This document shows, one piece after another, positions 10,617-22,228 of a stretch of 44,728 nucleotides of DNA. Location of the stretch: assembly GCA_004151065.3 (NCBI GenBank), contig NWUY0304710587.1:1-44728 (forward strand), given 5' to 3'. The notes beneath the pieces were generated by a model, which saw nothing but the letters and a program-made list of their open reading frames with translations, ran no database searches and was not told where the DNA came from. This DNA comes from Larix sibirica. Taxonomy: Eukaryota; Streptophyta; Pinopsida; Pinales; Pinaceae. How positions within the stretch are numbered: the stretch's first letter is position 1; every line of letters begins with the position of its first letter. Position numbers and translations under genes: made by a program.

Positions 10617-12204
10617 CTAAAGGTATCGATCATGAATTTTGAAAGCAACTTTTAGGTAGGAAGTGACTAATTGGTACATTCTGTATTGATCGGTACATAA
10701 AAAGGGAAGGAAAGCGTATAAATTGGTACTAAAGGTAATTTATCACTCTTATATTTGGAGATAACATTCCGGTTTTTTAATGCCCTTGTGTTCCACTCGA
10801 TCGAGCTTCACAATGAGGTAATATATAAAATATTAATTGATTAATGTCTTTCCACTTCTCATCCTCATATCTCTTTAGATTGCAGCTGTGTGTTGATCTG
10901 TTGTGAGTTCTGTGAGCTATATGTTGAGCTCTGGGTGTCGCTGTGAGCAATTATTGTAAATCCTCTGTACAGTATAAATTGGGACTGCCTTTAGCTTGTC
11001 TGGTGTCCTTTAATTCACAAATATTATGATGGAACTAGAGCTTCACTTATCCCGATTTTCCATTTCCTCCTGCATTCGAACTCTTGCCTGACCAAAAAAA
11101 GCCCCAATCAGTGAGTAATACTGTTTCTCTTCCTCCTGCCCCAAGAATATTATCAGAGCTTGGGAATACGACTTTAGGTAATGAGATGACTTATTGAGCT
11201 GCTCCATTCATGTATTTTATTATCCCCAATGCAGTTAGGTTCATCCCTAAGGTTGGGAATCTGAGGCTAGGCATTAAGTTAAGTTGGTCAGGCCAGCATA
11301 TTATTACTATTACGAGCCATGAGTCCATTGTTATTTGTTGCTCATTCATGTGATCAACTGAGAGTTTTTATTTGTATGTCCTGCACTTAATGGCCCCTTG
11401 GGTTGAGTTCCAAGTGAATCCCGCGTATGTGCTTGTCTGCAAACTAATCGCCCCTTTCGGTTGCTCTTAAGGTCATTCATTTTGGCCTATCCCCCTCTTG
11501 CCATTCCTTGTTGCTATAAGTTCCGTGAGTAATCCATCAATTGATGTGCTTTTGGTAGGAGATAAGGTCAAAGTTCAGTTCTTATTTCGGCATATGCGTT
11601 GCTAGCGACGGTTGATTGTTATTGCAGCATCCGGTGTGGGGCCCGTTGAGAATACATCATAGCAATTATTAGATAATTCTACCCACTTGAGGTACATAAT
11701 TTTGGTTCAACGAGGCATCTTCCTCTCCACTCACTTCTATTTTGATGAATTACGGTAGAAGGAAGCACTATCCATTCACCTATCTAGTTGTCTTGAGTGG
11801 GCAATTGATTAAGTGATAGCCTGCCCCTAAGATAGGTCAACTTACTTTGGGAAGATGTTAATCGGTGATATAAGAGCTAGTATGCTCCCTTCTCTATGGC
11901 TACCTTAGTTAACCAAGAGGAGCACCGACTATATACTTCTTCATCTATATAAAGATCTCGAACTGCGGCTATAGGGACTAATTCCCCTGCTCTTGGAACT
12001 AGGTAATCTGCTTTTAGCTATAAATCTGTAACCCCCTATCTATCTTTCTCTGCGACCTCGATACGCTGCTTCTTAAACGAGTTGGCTATCAGTGGAACCA
12101 TATATCCATATTATATACCCATATATAAAGCTAGTTGGTCCCTATTGCTTCATCATCATCTTCTTGCAAATGGTGGAACAGCAGGATCTCGATCTCGAAC
12201 TGAA
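10617..12204. other. Spacer
   Basis: No gene is supported. 'tgattggtact' and 'aattggtac' recur between 10600 and 10735. Both strands are broken by stops every few tens of codons. Confidence 0.4.
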
Positions 12205-12753
12205 AGGTACGCGTAGCAAGGTTACTATGACTCTGGTTCCTCGACCGGTGCCTCCGTCATTGCCCATGCCTTTGCTCATTATGTTGGTGTTTAGAGGTCA
12301 GGTTACGGGTCAACTCCAACTCCTGCCGTATTCCCCATTGCTGGTTACTACTAGGATGCTTACTTTGGTACTGGTGCATCTGAATCTCGATATGGATCTG
12401 CTACTACTTGTTCAAGAGATGCTGATAGCTATGTGGCTATAAAACCACCGAATACAGGGGTGCCTTTGCCGCTGCTTATACTACAGACTTAGCCTTTCCC
12501 GTCTCTGCTGCGAGATCTACTATCTAGGTTCTGTCTTTTATTATGGTACCATATCTAGGTCAACTGAGTCAAGGTCATCAACAACCAGATATCGATATCG
12601 ATCTAGAATAGGAAGGGATACGCTAGAGGTAGCTTTTACACTTTATTTACTAATGAATCAACAAGTGCTGGCTTTGGATCGAAATATGTAAATGAAACCC
12701 TAAGGAATGGGTCTGGTTCGGATGCTGTAACTATAAACTGGAAAACAAGCTAG
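12205..12753 (+). pseudogene. Decayed Gly/Ser/Tyr/Thr/Ala-rich protein, part 2
   Basis: The frame starting at 12220 reads GYYDSGSSTGASVIAHAFAH, then RSGYGSTPTPAVFPIAGYY and DAYFGTGASESRYGSATT, with one stop between each block. From 12628 another frame is open for 41 codons to TAG 12751: GSFYTLFTNESTSAGFGS, then NGSGSDAVT. The short phrase (G/R)-Y-G-S-(T/A) is shared with the segment at 10.0-10.6 kb, so both may come from one repetitive gene or from related repeats. The 116-codon ATG frame at 12092-12442 is rich in Leu, Met and Pro and is probably the shadow. Function unknown. Confidence 0.35.
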
Positions 12754-15700
12754 CTCCTCAGCTAGGACTGGTTCAATACCTATCCCTAAACTATGAAAAA
12801 GCTAGGTTGTTGCGGTTCAGGTACCATATCCCTATCTCCAGTAGGAACTCAAGGTTGTATTAGCACAAGATGCCCTCTTGTCCGGGTTCAACAAAGAAGG
12901 GGTTAGATGCTGTTGTTTCAGCTGTTTATCCGCTTGACGCAGTGGCTTGCCTTTACCCAGTCTTATAAGTTTTATACTAGTAAGCAAAGGCATGAACCCA
13001 ACCTATAGATGAAGAGCCTGTTCTCGGTATGAAGATTATGATGCCAGGTAAAGGAATGACTAACTAGTAGTTGATCCAGTACTAGGAGCTTATCTAGCAT
13101 AATAAATATTGGATAGAACATAATAGTAAATAGCATAGATATAAAGATATACAAAAAAAAACATCAAGGGCAAGATAAAGATATAACCAAGGTTTTAGAG
13201 CCAGCTAAGATAGCAATACATAGAGTGAGTGTGGTGGGGTTTGTGGTTTGCAAGGAAGATTTTACAAGCAGGATTATAGTGGCCTACCCTGAATAAAGAT
13301 TGCAGAATTAAAGTAAACACATGTTAGAAGTGCCAGATAATGGAAGACCCCTATAAAGAGATTAAATGCCATTACAGTCGATCAATCCAAGTATCCCTTT
13401 CAATATTTGGGCTAAGGAAAAGGCCGGATTTCTTTGCTAAAGCGTAATTACGTATAATAAATAAAGGGATAATGACCAATGCACCAACCGGGGAGCAAAG
13501 AACCCGGGGTGATACCTTCCAACTACTTACTTTCGTCAAGCAGGAGCATAAGCCCAACTCTTCTCATACAGTTTGCTCAGCCTAAAAACCCGCAAGCGAG
13601 GATGCAGCCACCCAGCCAGCACGAGTCACGGTTGATAGCTTCTCAGCCCACGAACTAGCACGGGATGAAGGCTTACCGGCGCAACAACTAGAACGAGGTC
13701 CGGGTGAAATCAGCCCAAGGACAGTAGTAGCGCTCTACTAAGGATGGGATACTACTTGATCCTGTACGAGAGGTGCCCGCTCCATAAGAAAGAGCTCCTA
13801 CAATATTGGATTGGTGCCGGCTCCTTTAGGTAGAGCAAGTAACATATTCTCTTCTTTTAATGCTAGGTAGGATCTAAACACCTTGAGCGACTATACATGG
13901 GTGCTCGCTTAAATGAAATAAAGTCATGTGCCCTAAAGAAGTAGTCCCCTTCTGTCCAACCTAGGAGTTCTGGTATAAGCACTAGGACTTCAACCTCTTT
14001 ACGCTTTTTGTTTGGATGGATCCTCGCTAGCTAGTTGTTTGGCTTAGCAACCTGTACGATAATAAAGAGAAATAGAAGAAAGATAATTAGTTCATGGCTG
14101 GAGGCTGAAAGCTGGAAGCGATAGATTGTTACCGGACGAAGTGACGGAATATATTGACTTTTATCGAACGAGAGCCCATCAAATGGTGCCGACCGAACGG
14201 AGGGACCGATAGAAGCAGTTATTCCAAAAGGATATAGTACTCGTACCTAGTGTCATCATACCCAGTTTCTTTGGGAATAAGAAAATAGTCCCGTAAAACA
14301 AGGAAATAGTTCAGCGGAAAAGCAAATAGTTTCCTACATTTTCAAAAGCTAATCACTGGAATCAAAACCTTCACTCCCTCACCTACAAATAGTCTGGTGG
14401 AAGATCACCCACAAAGAGTCGGGTTGATGCTTATTTCGAAATCAAAAGTCCCGTCAAAGCTGTTAACGATAACTATAAGGGTGATAAGCGGTCTTACCTG
14501 AACCTCGTATCGTCCCACCAATGGTCCGGTCTAATAAAAATCTGGTCTAAGAACAAATAGTCTAGCAAGGTTAAGCCCAAGCAACTTTACCTGCCTACCT
14601 TTACTGATTAACTGAGAATGATTAACCGCGCCAAGCATTCAATACTGACAATAGAAATATAAATAGCGATAGCTATCCCACTTCTCACTGTGCTTCCATA
14701 GAAATAGTTCTAGCAATAGCTATATAACCCAATACTGTGTGTGCTTCCATCGTATCGTACCGCCAAAAGCTCTGGGAACAACCAATAGTCCAAGCAACCT
14801 AACATACCGATACTTATTATAAAACTTAAACATGAGTCCCGGTTGGGTGGTAATAAAAGAATAAACTTATAATATATAAATGTAAGATTACTATGTATGC
14901 AGGATGATAGTTACCTATTATATGGCCTAGGATTCACAGATTGACTAAGCAGAGGAGTATATGGAGAGGTCTTAGGATTAATGGCATTTTATATTAAGGG
15001 TTACATTGCACATGGGATAGATATTGCATATGATAGGTACATATATTGAAAAGAGTATCACCTAGTAAGGCAAGTACTATTACAATGGGATTATAGGCCT
15101 TTAAGACCACCACCTTTTCACACCTGAAGACCTAGACACCCGCTTCTACCTATAACACCTTTCTGGAATCGCTTAGCTTAGTGGGGACTGCTGCGGAACA
15201 GAACTTATCTTATAAGGACCGGGATCACACTACCTTACTTACCCTGAACTTATGTGTTTCCAAACATCCTACCTACCTGAAGACCTAGACCACTTACTTA
15301 ATTTATCCCCTTAGTGCGTGGGATTGGTACTGCTTTCCCTTTCCAGATGGGATCCACTAACCTTACCCTTTCTTCCTTCATCCTAGGAGATGGGAGTTAT
15401 GCCCCGGGCACCTATTCATTCAGTCAGGAACACGTAGGAGACGCATGCTATGAATCCTTTACTCTACCTTACTTTTACTTAACTGTTACAACCCTGTTAT
15501 CTTTTGAAACCGGAAGACCTCACCCTACTTACTTATTATGCCCTCACCTCTTGCTTTCACTCCGTGCCCTAACTTGAAGCTTTGGGGCCAGCTTTTACGC
15601 TCTCCCTATGTTTTATATACGTAATTGACTTAATTATACATCACTCCAGAGCTGCTTACATCGAATGAATGTTACCACACGCACAACAAGAGGTTTATTT

Positions 15701-16236
15701 ATTACCTCTCCTTCCTGTAGTCCAAGGCCTTTAGGGACGAAGTCGTCGTCTTACTTATTGCTGGATCGATCGAACCTGGGTGCCCGAATCGATTCAAATT
15801 CATAGGAAGAGCCTGAAGACTACCAAAAACCCATATTTCATTTATAAAAACATGCATTTGGTTTATTGCTTGCTTGACAATAGGAGAGCAAGGAAGCGAA
15901 GCACGCTCTAAATAGAAGGAGAGGAAGCGCTTTTTATATCGACCAGAACCAACTCCAAACCGACCTGGGTGCCAGCCCCTCCACCTGGTGCCTTAATATC
16001 GAGGGCCCCGCCGCTCCTCACTTTCGTGCCTCACCGCTTTAGATATGGCTGGCCGGCCTTATATAGGTTATTTCTTTATACCAATGAATGAAGGTGCCCA
16101 CAAGCCAAAGGCGGAGGTAATTATTTAATTCATCGAGTTCCCTCTCCCTCTCCCTCGACACTATTTAAGTCGAGCGGGTTCATTCCTAAGTTACTTATTG
16201 GGTAGGGGGTATAACCTCGAGTGAGCGATAAACCTT
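12754..16236. other. Spacer with recurring short words
   Basis: No gene is supported. Between 14270 and 14800 the word AATAGT (followed by CC, CT or TC) recurs about eight times at irregular spacing, in part spelling Asn-Ser-rich frames. 15100-15560 is rich in CTTACC/CCTGAAGACCTAGAC words (15124 and 15278 are near-copies). 13590-13738 is open in one plus frame for about 50 codons without a stop and with a polar composition, but has no ATG and no match. CTCCCT repeats lie at 16140-16160. Confidence 0.4.
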
Positions 16237-16921
16237 TCACTTAATTGTACGGGCGTTCGACAACAAACAATTGCTTGAATAATGCTTAGTGGGGATGATC
16301 TTGTCGGGCCGGGCTAAAGCGAGGTAGTTTATGTAATCCATAGGGTTGGGCACTTCTTCTCTGGCAGTAGATATATAGTTTTTAGTTTCAAGAAGCAGGT
16401 ACGCGTAAAGGCAAGTCAAAAATAGAGCTAGCTTAGAGCCCCCTAAAAAGTCAATTAGGATGCGAAAACAGGGGAGACAAAAGGGAGACCACCCAATAAG
16501 TCAAATGATAATCTACCATCCCCATACGCTACCTTTGCACTATCAAATTTACCAGCAGCAGGTGGAACTTAGCTGTTGTCATAAGAATGCTATTATGTGA
16601 ATCCACGTATGGAGTACTTCTATCTCTCATTTGGTGTCAACTTGTTGGAATATGGGGGTGTTTATGGTATTGCTAACCCAGTGGTTACACATATTCATTT
16701 GTAGCACCTCTATGGCTTCCTCTTCCCATAAATATTCCCCGCATTGAAATCATTGCCATAGTTAATTGCCATACAGACAGACATACCCGACTGATGAGAG
16801 GATCGTTACCACCCTTCGGGATTGAAACTGTCACCTTATGCGAGAGAATAAAAGATATGTCCCCCAAGTTCCCAACAGACGAAATATAAGTACGCCAGAC
16901 AAGAGAAGTCCGCACCGCCAT
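16237..16921 (-). other. Unassigned coding-like stretch, possibly a decayed gene
   Basis: A 78-codon minus-strand frame (16921-16685) starts MAVRTSLVWRTYISSVGNLG and reads SILSHK-type and WQLTMAMISMRGIF segments with a mixed, protein-like composition. After a disturbed stretch, a 60-codon frame at 16419-16237 reads MTCLYAYLLLETKNYIST, then PNPMDYINYLALARPDKI. They could be pieces of one decayed gene. I recognise neither, and the plus strand is not clearly worse. Confidence 0.2.
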
Positions 16922-16925
16922 ACGA

Positions 16926-17075
16926 GAGAGAGGAGAAGGCCCCTATCGAGCCACCGAATGATAAGATTTATTATGTTTCCGTTTATCCATACCCGAAAGA
17001 GAGAAGTCCCCTATTGAGCCAACATACCCGATAGAGAATAAGTCCCCTATCGAGCCACCTTACCCGATAGAGTGT
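16926..17075. repeat. Degenerate tandem repeat, about 36 bp
   Basis: The unit is roughly tacccgatagagaataagtc followed by cccctatcgagccacc. 'tacccga' starts at 16990, 17025 and 17061, and 'cccctat' at 16940, 17008 and 17044, so the last two units are 35-36 bp long and the first is stretched to 68. Within a unit 'tatcgag' and 'cccgata' are partly complementary, so each unit could form a weak hairpin. It probably arose by slippage. Confidence 0.75.
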
Positions 17076-18922
17076 TCCCCCATACCCCTAACCTACCGAT
17101 CGCTACGGAAACAGGGTTCTACAGCACTGGATGCAATGATGATGCTTACATACATTCTAGGGACGGGGGACGGGAAAACGTCAAGTCTACAGTTAACCTA
17201 CCCGCTTCTCTAACCAAGGAACTTCACCTTTTGACTGAACCTTTCAACCTTGAATCTACAGCCTGTAAACCTACTCTACCGCTACTACTCTACAACTAGT
17301 AGTTCTACTCAGACTACTGCTAAGAATTTACTCTATATGGGGCCTTAGGGCAAGTAAGATAAAGTGTCCACAGGGCCTACACAAAGAACCTGCCCACCAA
17401 AATCTAACGACAATGGGACACCCACCTAACTCCAATAGGAAAATACTTCACCATACCGGTGGTCATATCACATTACATAAGAATAAACCTGTAAACTGTC
17501 ACCTTTGGCCTAACCAGGTCCAACAGATGGAAGCTGCCTTTACCCAGGAGCCTTGAAACAGATGATGCCTTGGAGGAGCCTTTTGCCAAGTACACCAAGT
17601 CCCATAGATGCTTAACCTGGTCCCACAGATACAGCCTTGAACCTTTCATCTTCAGCCTTCATCACAAGCCCAAAAAGCCTAATGCCCTCTCACTTTCTTT
17701 GTACATGGGACTAAGCAAGTGTCTAAAGTGCTAGTACCGGAAGTCCATATGGCTAGGTAGTACCTTATGGCTTTAACTAGAAGCCCGTATGAATGTAGAC
17801 AACTACTAACTTATATTGGTTCTTATTGGCTCAACCAGCATAAGTAAGCTTCTCTAAACCAGTCATAATGCAATCATAATGCAACGGCCTACCCGGCTTC
17901 GGCGCGGACACCATTATCTCGGTTGAACAGAGTTTTTCAAACATTATCATTCGCCATCAAGAGAAAGAGAAGCGTACCCTTCATTCACTGACAGATCATG
18001 TACCCTTCATACCCGTATCACGGCCCGACGATCAACTCCCCATCTTCTGGGAGAGGCATTGATCGAGTGAACTGACGACTGATTGGATTATCTAAACTGA
18101 TTAGTCTTACGAGAAAGGCGTTACCAACTGATGAGTATTCTGGGGAGGCGAGTTACAACTGACCCATCTGCCATATGTGAGCCTACTAAGTTTAGCTGGA
18201 TACGCAAACAAGCAGAGATGGATATATACGTATATAACAACGGAGTCTTAACCATAAGGATTCTGCCGGGAGTTGCCAACCATGAGTCCTCTGCCCACCC
18301 ACCGTTAGTCTTCCTGTATTCCGGGAGGGGATTTATGATTGATAACTGATGAATCTGATGATGATGCTGGCCGGAAAGGACAGAGGAAACGGTTTAGTAT
18401 TACCCTTTGAATCAATTGAACCTCCGATAGGTGGCTGGCTGGGGTGGTGCTTATTACACACGTAGCTGCTTATATACGTTATCTTCTACTGTGCTACCTC
18501 TTTATTTGATATAGGGCTTGCTAGATTTACTGATTGATCCATACTGTCTTATGATAGGGGTGCACAATTAGTAATGCAAATATAATGAAAAGAATGGAGA
18601 TTGGAAAGCTATACTTATGCTTAGTTAAGCTAAGGCCAAGGCTTATACAACTAGTTGGACTATTATAGAGATATTAGATAGAGAAGTGTCATATATATAG
18701 ATTATTAGAGTATCATGCAAGTGGTTAAAGTGTATTCAACCTTATAAAATAGGTACAACCTTCTTTTTGAAGATCTTGATTGAAGGCACTAAGGCAAGTC
18801 TCTATGGAACCTACACTACAGACTACTACGTCTAGTGTATCTTAAGGCTAGTAGTACCTATCACTCCCAATACGAGGTCTAATATATCGTCCCGATGCAA
18901 GGTATAATCTAAAGCCCCCCCA
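17076..18922. other. Spacer
   Basis: No gene is supported. 17370-17700 is rich in CCTT/AGCC/CACC words like those at 20.4-21.1 kb (accaggtccaacagatg, gtcccacagat). Short frames at 17072-17299 and 18131-18349 show no recognisable content. Confidence 0.4.
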
Positions 18923-19090
18923 TGTTATCTACCCTCCACCTCACTTATGTCTACGGATCACGAGTTCCTACATCGAAGGAATTTAAGGCATGAATGGACG
19001 ATCTTACTACTTATGATGCACCTGTCGACGATAAGATCATGCGCCAGACACATAGTGCTAGTCTCCGGTAGTGCCAGTATTGGAAGGGAG
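18923..19090 (+). repeat. Dispersed repeat, copy A (partner near 22.1 kb)
   Basis: The segment shares about 165 bases with 22058-22228 at moderate identity and in the same order. Shared words are ccctNcacctcactta, cctacatc, ggNatgaat, cttac, atgcacct, gatcatgc and cagacaca. Copy B is open over this length, while copy A has stops in the matching frame. This shows an old duplication, or two insertions of one sequence. Confidence 0.6.
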
Positions 19091-19189
19091 GTTTAAAGAG
19101 CTGGGTTAAGATAAAGGGTTAAGATAAAGAGTCTTATTGAGAACCTACTAGTCATTAGAGCCACTACAGTACAGAGAGTTCAGTCATTA

Positions 19190-19720
19190 TCGCACTACAG
19201 AGAGGCACTAATTAGAAGTCTCATTTCAGCAGATTTAACAGCTAATTAGAAAGAGAGAAGGCTATTACCTTTCACAAAGAATGGATACCAGAAAGGAAGC
19301 TTTCACTGAACAACTGATTAAACTCTTTGAGAACTATAGAGAGTGCGCAACTGATAAAAGGAAATTGAAATAGATATCTTTCTGGCTTCTTCACTACAGC
19401 TGAAGTGATATCGAAATAAGAACTTAAGACGCTTGTACGGCTAAGAGAACAAAAAGTTGCACTACGGAAGCTTCTATTACTGATTTCACTAAAGGCAAGT
19501 CTATGGCAAGTAATGGCTTTCACTCTATTGAAGAAAATGGAACAACTATGCACTGCTGCTGAGCTAAAGCGAAGAGAATCACTGGCAAGTATGGAACTTA
19601 CTGCTTAAAAAGGCTTGATAAAGGTGGCACACTCTCTAGTTAGGGCAAGTTACTAAGGCTGAAGCTAGTCCAGTCTAGAGGCCATGGGACAGCTAAGACT
19701 AGAGCTAGTCTATTTAGGCT
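19190..19720 (+). pseudogene. Decayed Lys/Thr/Ser-rich protein
   Basis: With ATG at 19281 one frame reads MDTRKEAFTEQLIKLFENYR, then ECATDKRKLK to a TAG at about 19371. It resumes beyond a TGA and a TAA with TAKRTKSCTTEASITDFTKG, SMASNGFHSIEENGTT and RRITGKYGTYCLKRLDKGG. The frame also extends upstream of the ATG (QLIRKREGYYLSQR) across stops. About 140 codons carry five stops and no obvious frameshift. The composition is that of a soluble helical then disordered protein. The 93-codon minus-strand ATG frame (19553-19272) lies exactly over it and is probably the shadow. Family unknown. Confidence 0.35.
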
Positions 19721-20429
19721 AATTTCCATGGAGCTTCAGGCACGGAACTATGGCTTTCACTCTATAGGCTAGAACTATCTATGGCCTTACTCTACTGCAT
19801 GTGGACTACTACTGCTAATAGTGATTGATTACTCGTAAGACTTCAGCTAGTAGTACTTAGTAGTAGTACTTAGGAGCTAGTTCATACGGCTTGAACTCTT
19901 TCTTATGGCTTAAGGCTTTAACTCTATGGAACTAAAGATCTAAATCTCTCTAAAAAAAGTATAACTATATATCTCGATACGATATACGCGTTATGTGAAA
20001 TCCATTAGAGACAGACTGATGTTCAGTCCGAGTGATACTCTACCTCTAATAATAATAATAACTCTATATCTATGCTCTAAATATCTAGATAAATAGAAAT
20101 ATATGATACTCTCTATAAGATCTCGAAAAAGAAAGATCTCGAAAAAGAAATAAATATAGATCTAAACAAATAAATATATAAATCTCCATACAAGAATATT
20201 ATATACATCTCTATACAGACATAACAGACATCTCTATACAATTCTATCTATTGCTTACATTTACGAATTAGATATTTCAATTCTATTTACTTGTTTTTAT
20301 AATAACAAGGCATTTTGAGGGGGTCCGATAGGGAATATAAACACATCGGGGCAAAAAAAGTTTCTTTTATTATTACTGAACATGACCTTTTCTATAAGTT
20401 GACCTAACTATATAAATCCCGATCTCTTA
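19721..20429. other. AT-rich spacer with a 16-bp tandem duplication
   Basis: 19790-19940 repeats phrases such as agtagtactta and ggctt.aactctat. 19950-20330 is strikingly AT-rich. agatctcgaaaaagaa is present twice in tandem (20118-20133 and 20134-20149), and acatctctataca occurs twice at 20205-20245. The composition is unlike the flanks and would fit plastid-derived or AT-rich intergenic DNA, but no plastid gene was recognised. Confidence 0.5.
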
Positions 20430-21110
20430 ATAACCTGGAGCCAGAAGCCTGTAACCAACGGAACCTTTAACCTGTAACCTTTCGCCTTTTGCAAGAACCC
20501 TTTAACCAGGAGGAACCAAATGCCTTTACCCGCCTGCCTCACCTTTAGCCTTCATCAACAGAAGAATCACCAAGGATAACAGAAGGAAGGAAGAAGTCTT
20601 TAGCCTTTTCCCTTTTGCCTTTCAACTTGAACCTGTAAACAAGGGCCTATCACCTTTTTTACCCTTCATCGCCAAGTTCAACAGAAGCCTTTAACCTTAG
20701 AACCTTGGAACCTTTTGCCAGATGCCAGATTTGAACCTCTCACCTCACCTTTAGCCTTCATCACCATAGGCCTCACCAACCCCAACTTCTGCCTCACCAA
20801 GTCCAACAGAAGCCTTCCGCCTTTTGCCTTTACCTCAGCCTAAACCACCAAGCCTTAAGCCATGAATGAGGAGCCTTTCACCTTTCACCTTTAGCCATTC
20901 AACCTCTAGCCATTCACCAGGAGCCAGAAGCCATTAGGAGCCATTAGCCAAAAGCCTTCAACCTTCCTTTTTACTTACCCTTGCGCCAGAAACCTTTCTC
21001 CAGTCACCATAGGAACTTACCCTTTTGACAGAAGGAAGCGAGGTATGAGCTTGAACCTTTCTACAGAAGCCTTTCATCGGGAGCCCTAGCCTTTTACCTT
21101 TCACCAGATG
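20430..21110. repeat. Low-complexity CCTTT/AGCC/CACC word field
   Basis: About 680 bases are assembled from a small set of words: cctttaacc, ttttgcc, cagaagcc, agccttcatcacc, caccttt, accaggagcc. There is no fixed period. The same vocabulary appears weakly near 15.1-15.5 and 17.4-17.7 kb, and in reverse complement at 23.46-23.60 kb (ggttgaaaggtgaaggc) and 29.0-29.26 kb (ggctaaaggccaaaggcttctgg). It looks like expansion by slippage and short-patch copying. The strand is strongly pyrimidine-skewed, so long stop-free frames here carry little weight. Confidence 0.6.
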
Positions 21111-22057
21111 CCTTTACCCTTTGCCAAGCCCGCTGAGAAGTACTTACTTACATACAACAGAGGAAAAGAGGCCCCCTGGTTTCAATACTTACCCGGTATA
21201 AATAGAGGGAGGGAAGGCCTTACCAACAAACAAGTGAGGTTACCCATGTTTCGCCCATTTCTGACCCTTATGCTTATGCCAGCCAGCAACATGCTCTTTC
21301 ATCCATCCAATCTCCGGGGTCTGGCTTGTAGTTCTTCAATTAAAGAAGGCGGTTCCAACAATCCAACATAGTTGTCCAACATAAATAAATAAAGTAGGCT
21401 TAGAAAGTGAATATGAATGTGAAAAGTGCCCAAGCTCACTTATACAATCTCTGGAGTCTGGCTGTAATGAATCCAATCCGGCAGTTACACGATATCTGCT
21501 TAAGTTCTGGCTGCTTGCTAGTTTAATCAGGGCTGGGACACACATGCAAGAAAGATAGATATGGCAGGATGGTTGAATCCCACCAGTTGGCCGATAAAGC
21601 TGGCTTTGTGTGCTTGCTTTTTATCATATGAAACACAGGGTTCCACCGGGGCTTGGAGACTTGGTTGGGATACTTGGATTGGCTTATAGGGTTTTGCTCC
21701 CCGGCTACTCTACTTGGCTTGGTTACTCAGACTGGGCGGGAAACGTTGTCAGTCCTACAACTCTTATCAATGTAGCTACTCAGTGTGGCTACTCATCAGT
21801 AGCGCTACAACTCTTGACGCTCACAGTGCTCAAAGGTACGTGCTAGACAACCTAGACTCAGTAGGAGGTTCAGAGAGTAACAATAGTAGCATAAGGTGTC
21901 TCTGTAAGCTCTTCTTTATTCGCGGTATAAAGGGGTAAGGCAGTAGTATCTCTCCAAGCAAGCATCGAAGCATTGGTCTAGTGGCAGTGTTATGATGGCC
22001 ACCGCTTAATGCAGGCTAAAGGGTCAAGCGAGACGGACCGCGTTGATCTATACCTCA
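21111..22057. other. Spacer with Gly/Tyr/Trp-phrased frame
   Basis: 21610-21846 (plus) is open for 78 codons. Its DNA repeats acttgg(a/t)ttgg and ggctac/ggttact, giving GYSTWLGYSDWAGN. gggatacttggattggct at 21667-21684 recurs with two mismatches at 35320-35337, so this is probably a dispersed repeat rather than a gene. Nothing else is supported. Confidence 0.35.
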
Positions 22058-22228
22058 TCTATAACCTCGACCCTACACCTCACTTACGCATAGGAGCACA
22101 ACGTCCCTACATCAATTGGAGAAGGGATGAATCAACAATGCTTACTTACAATGCACCTCAGGATGAGGATCATGCAACAGACACAGAGTTCAGTCACGCT
22201 AATCAGCAGGTAGTGCAGTAAAGGAGGT
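22058..22228 (+). repeat. Dispersed repeat, copy B, inside a 70-codon frame
   Basis: This is the partner of 18923-19090. It lies within the ATG frame at 22009-22221, which starts MQAKGSSETDRVDLYLIYNL and reads PYINWRRDESTMLTYNAPQD with an acidic, polar end. If the ancestor was coding, copy B keeps the better frame. There is no recognisable domain. The minus-strand frame at 22386-22132 is open over part of the same DNA. Confidence 0.5.

Noticed and set aside
12092-12442. 116-codon plus frame rich in Leu, Met and Pro
   Set aside because: It overlaps the Gly/Ser/Tyr-rich frame; its composition is that expected from reading such codons out of phase.
13745-13775. tcctgtacgagaggtgcccg resembles the sarcin-ricin loop of large-subunit rRNA
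   Set aside because: Only about ten bases match and the flanks are not rRNA-like, so no rRNA gene or fragment is called.
20725-20745. gatttgaacctctc looks like an inverted tRNA T-arm
   Set aside because: It is part of the low-complexity CCTTT/AGCC word field and lacks the other tRNA arms.
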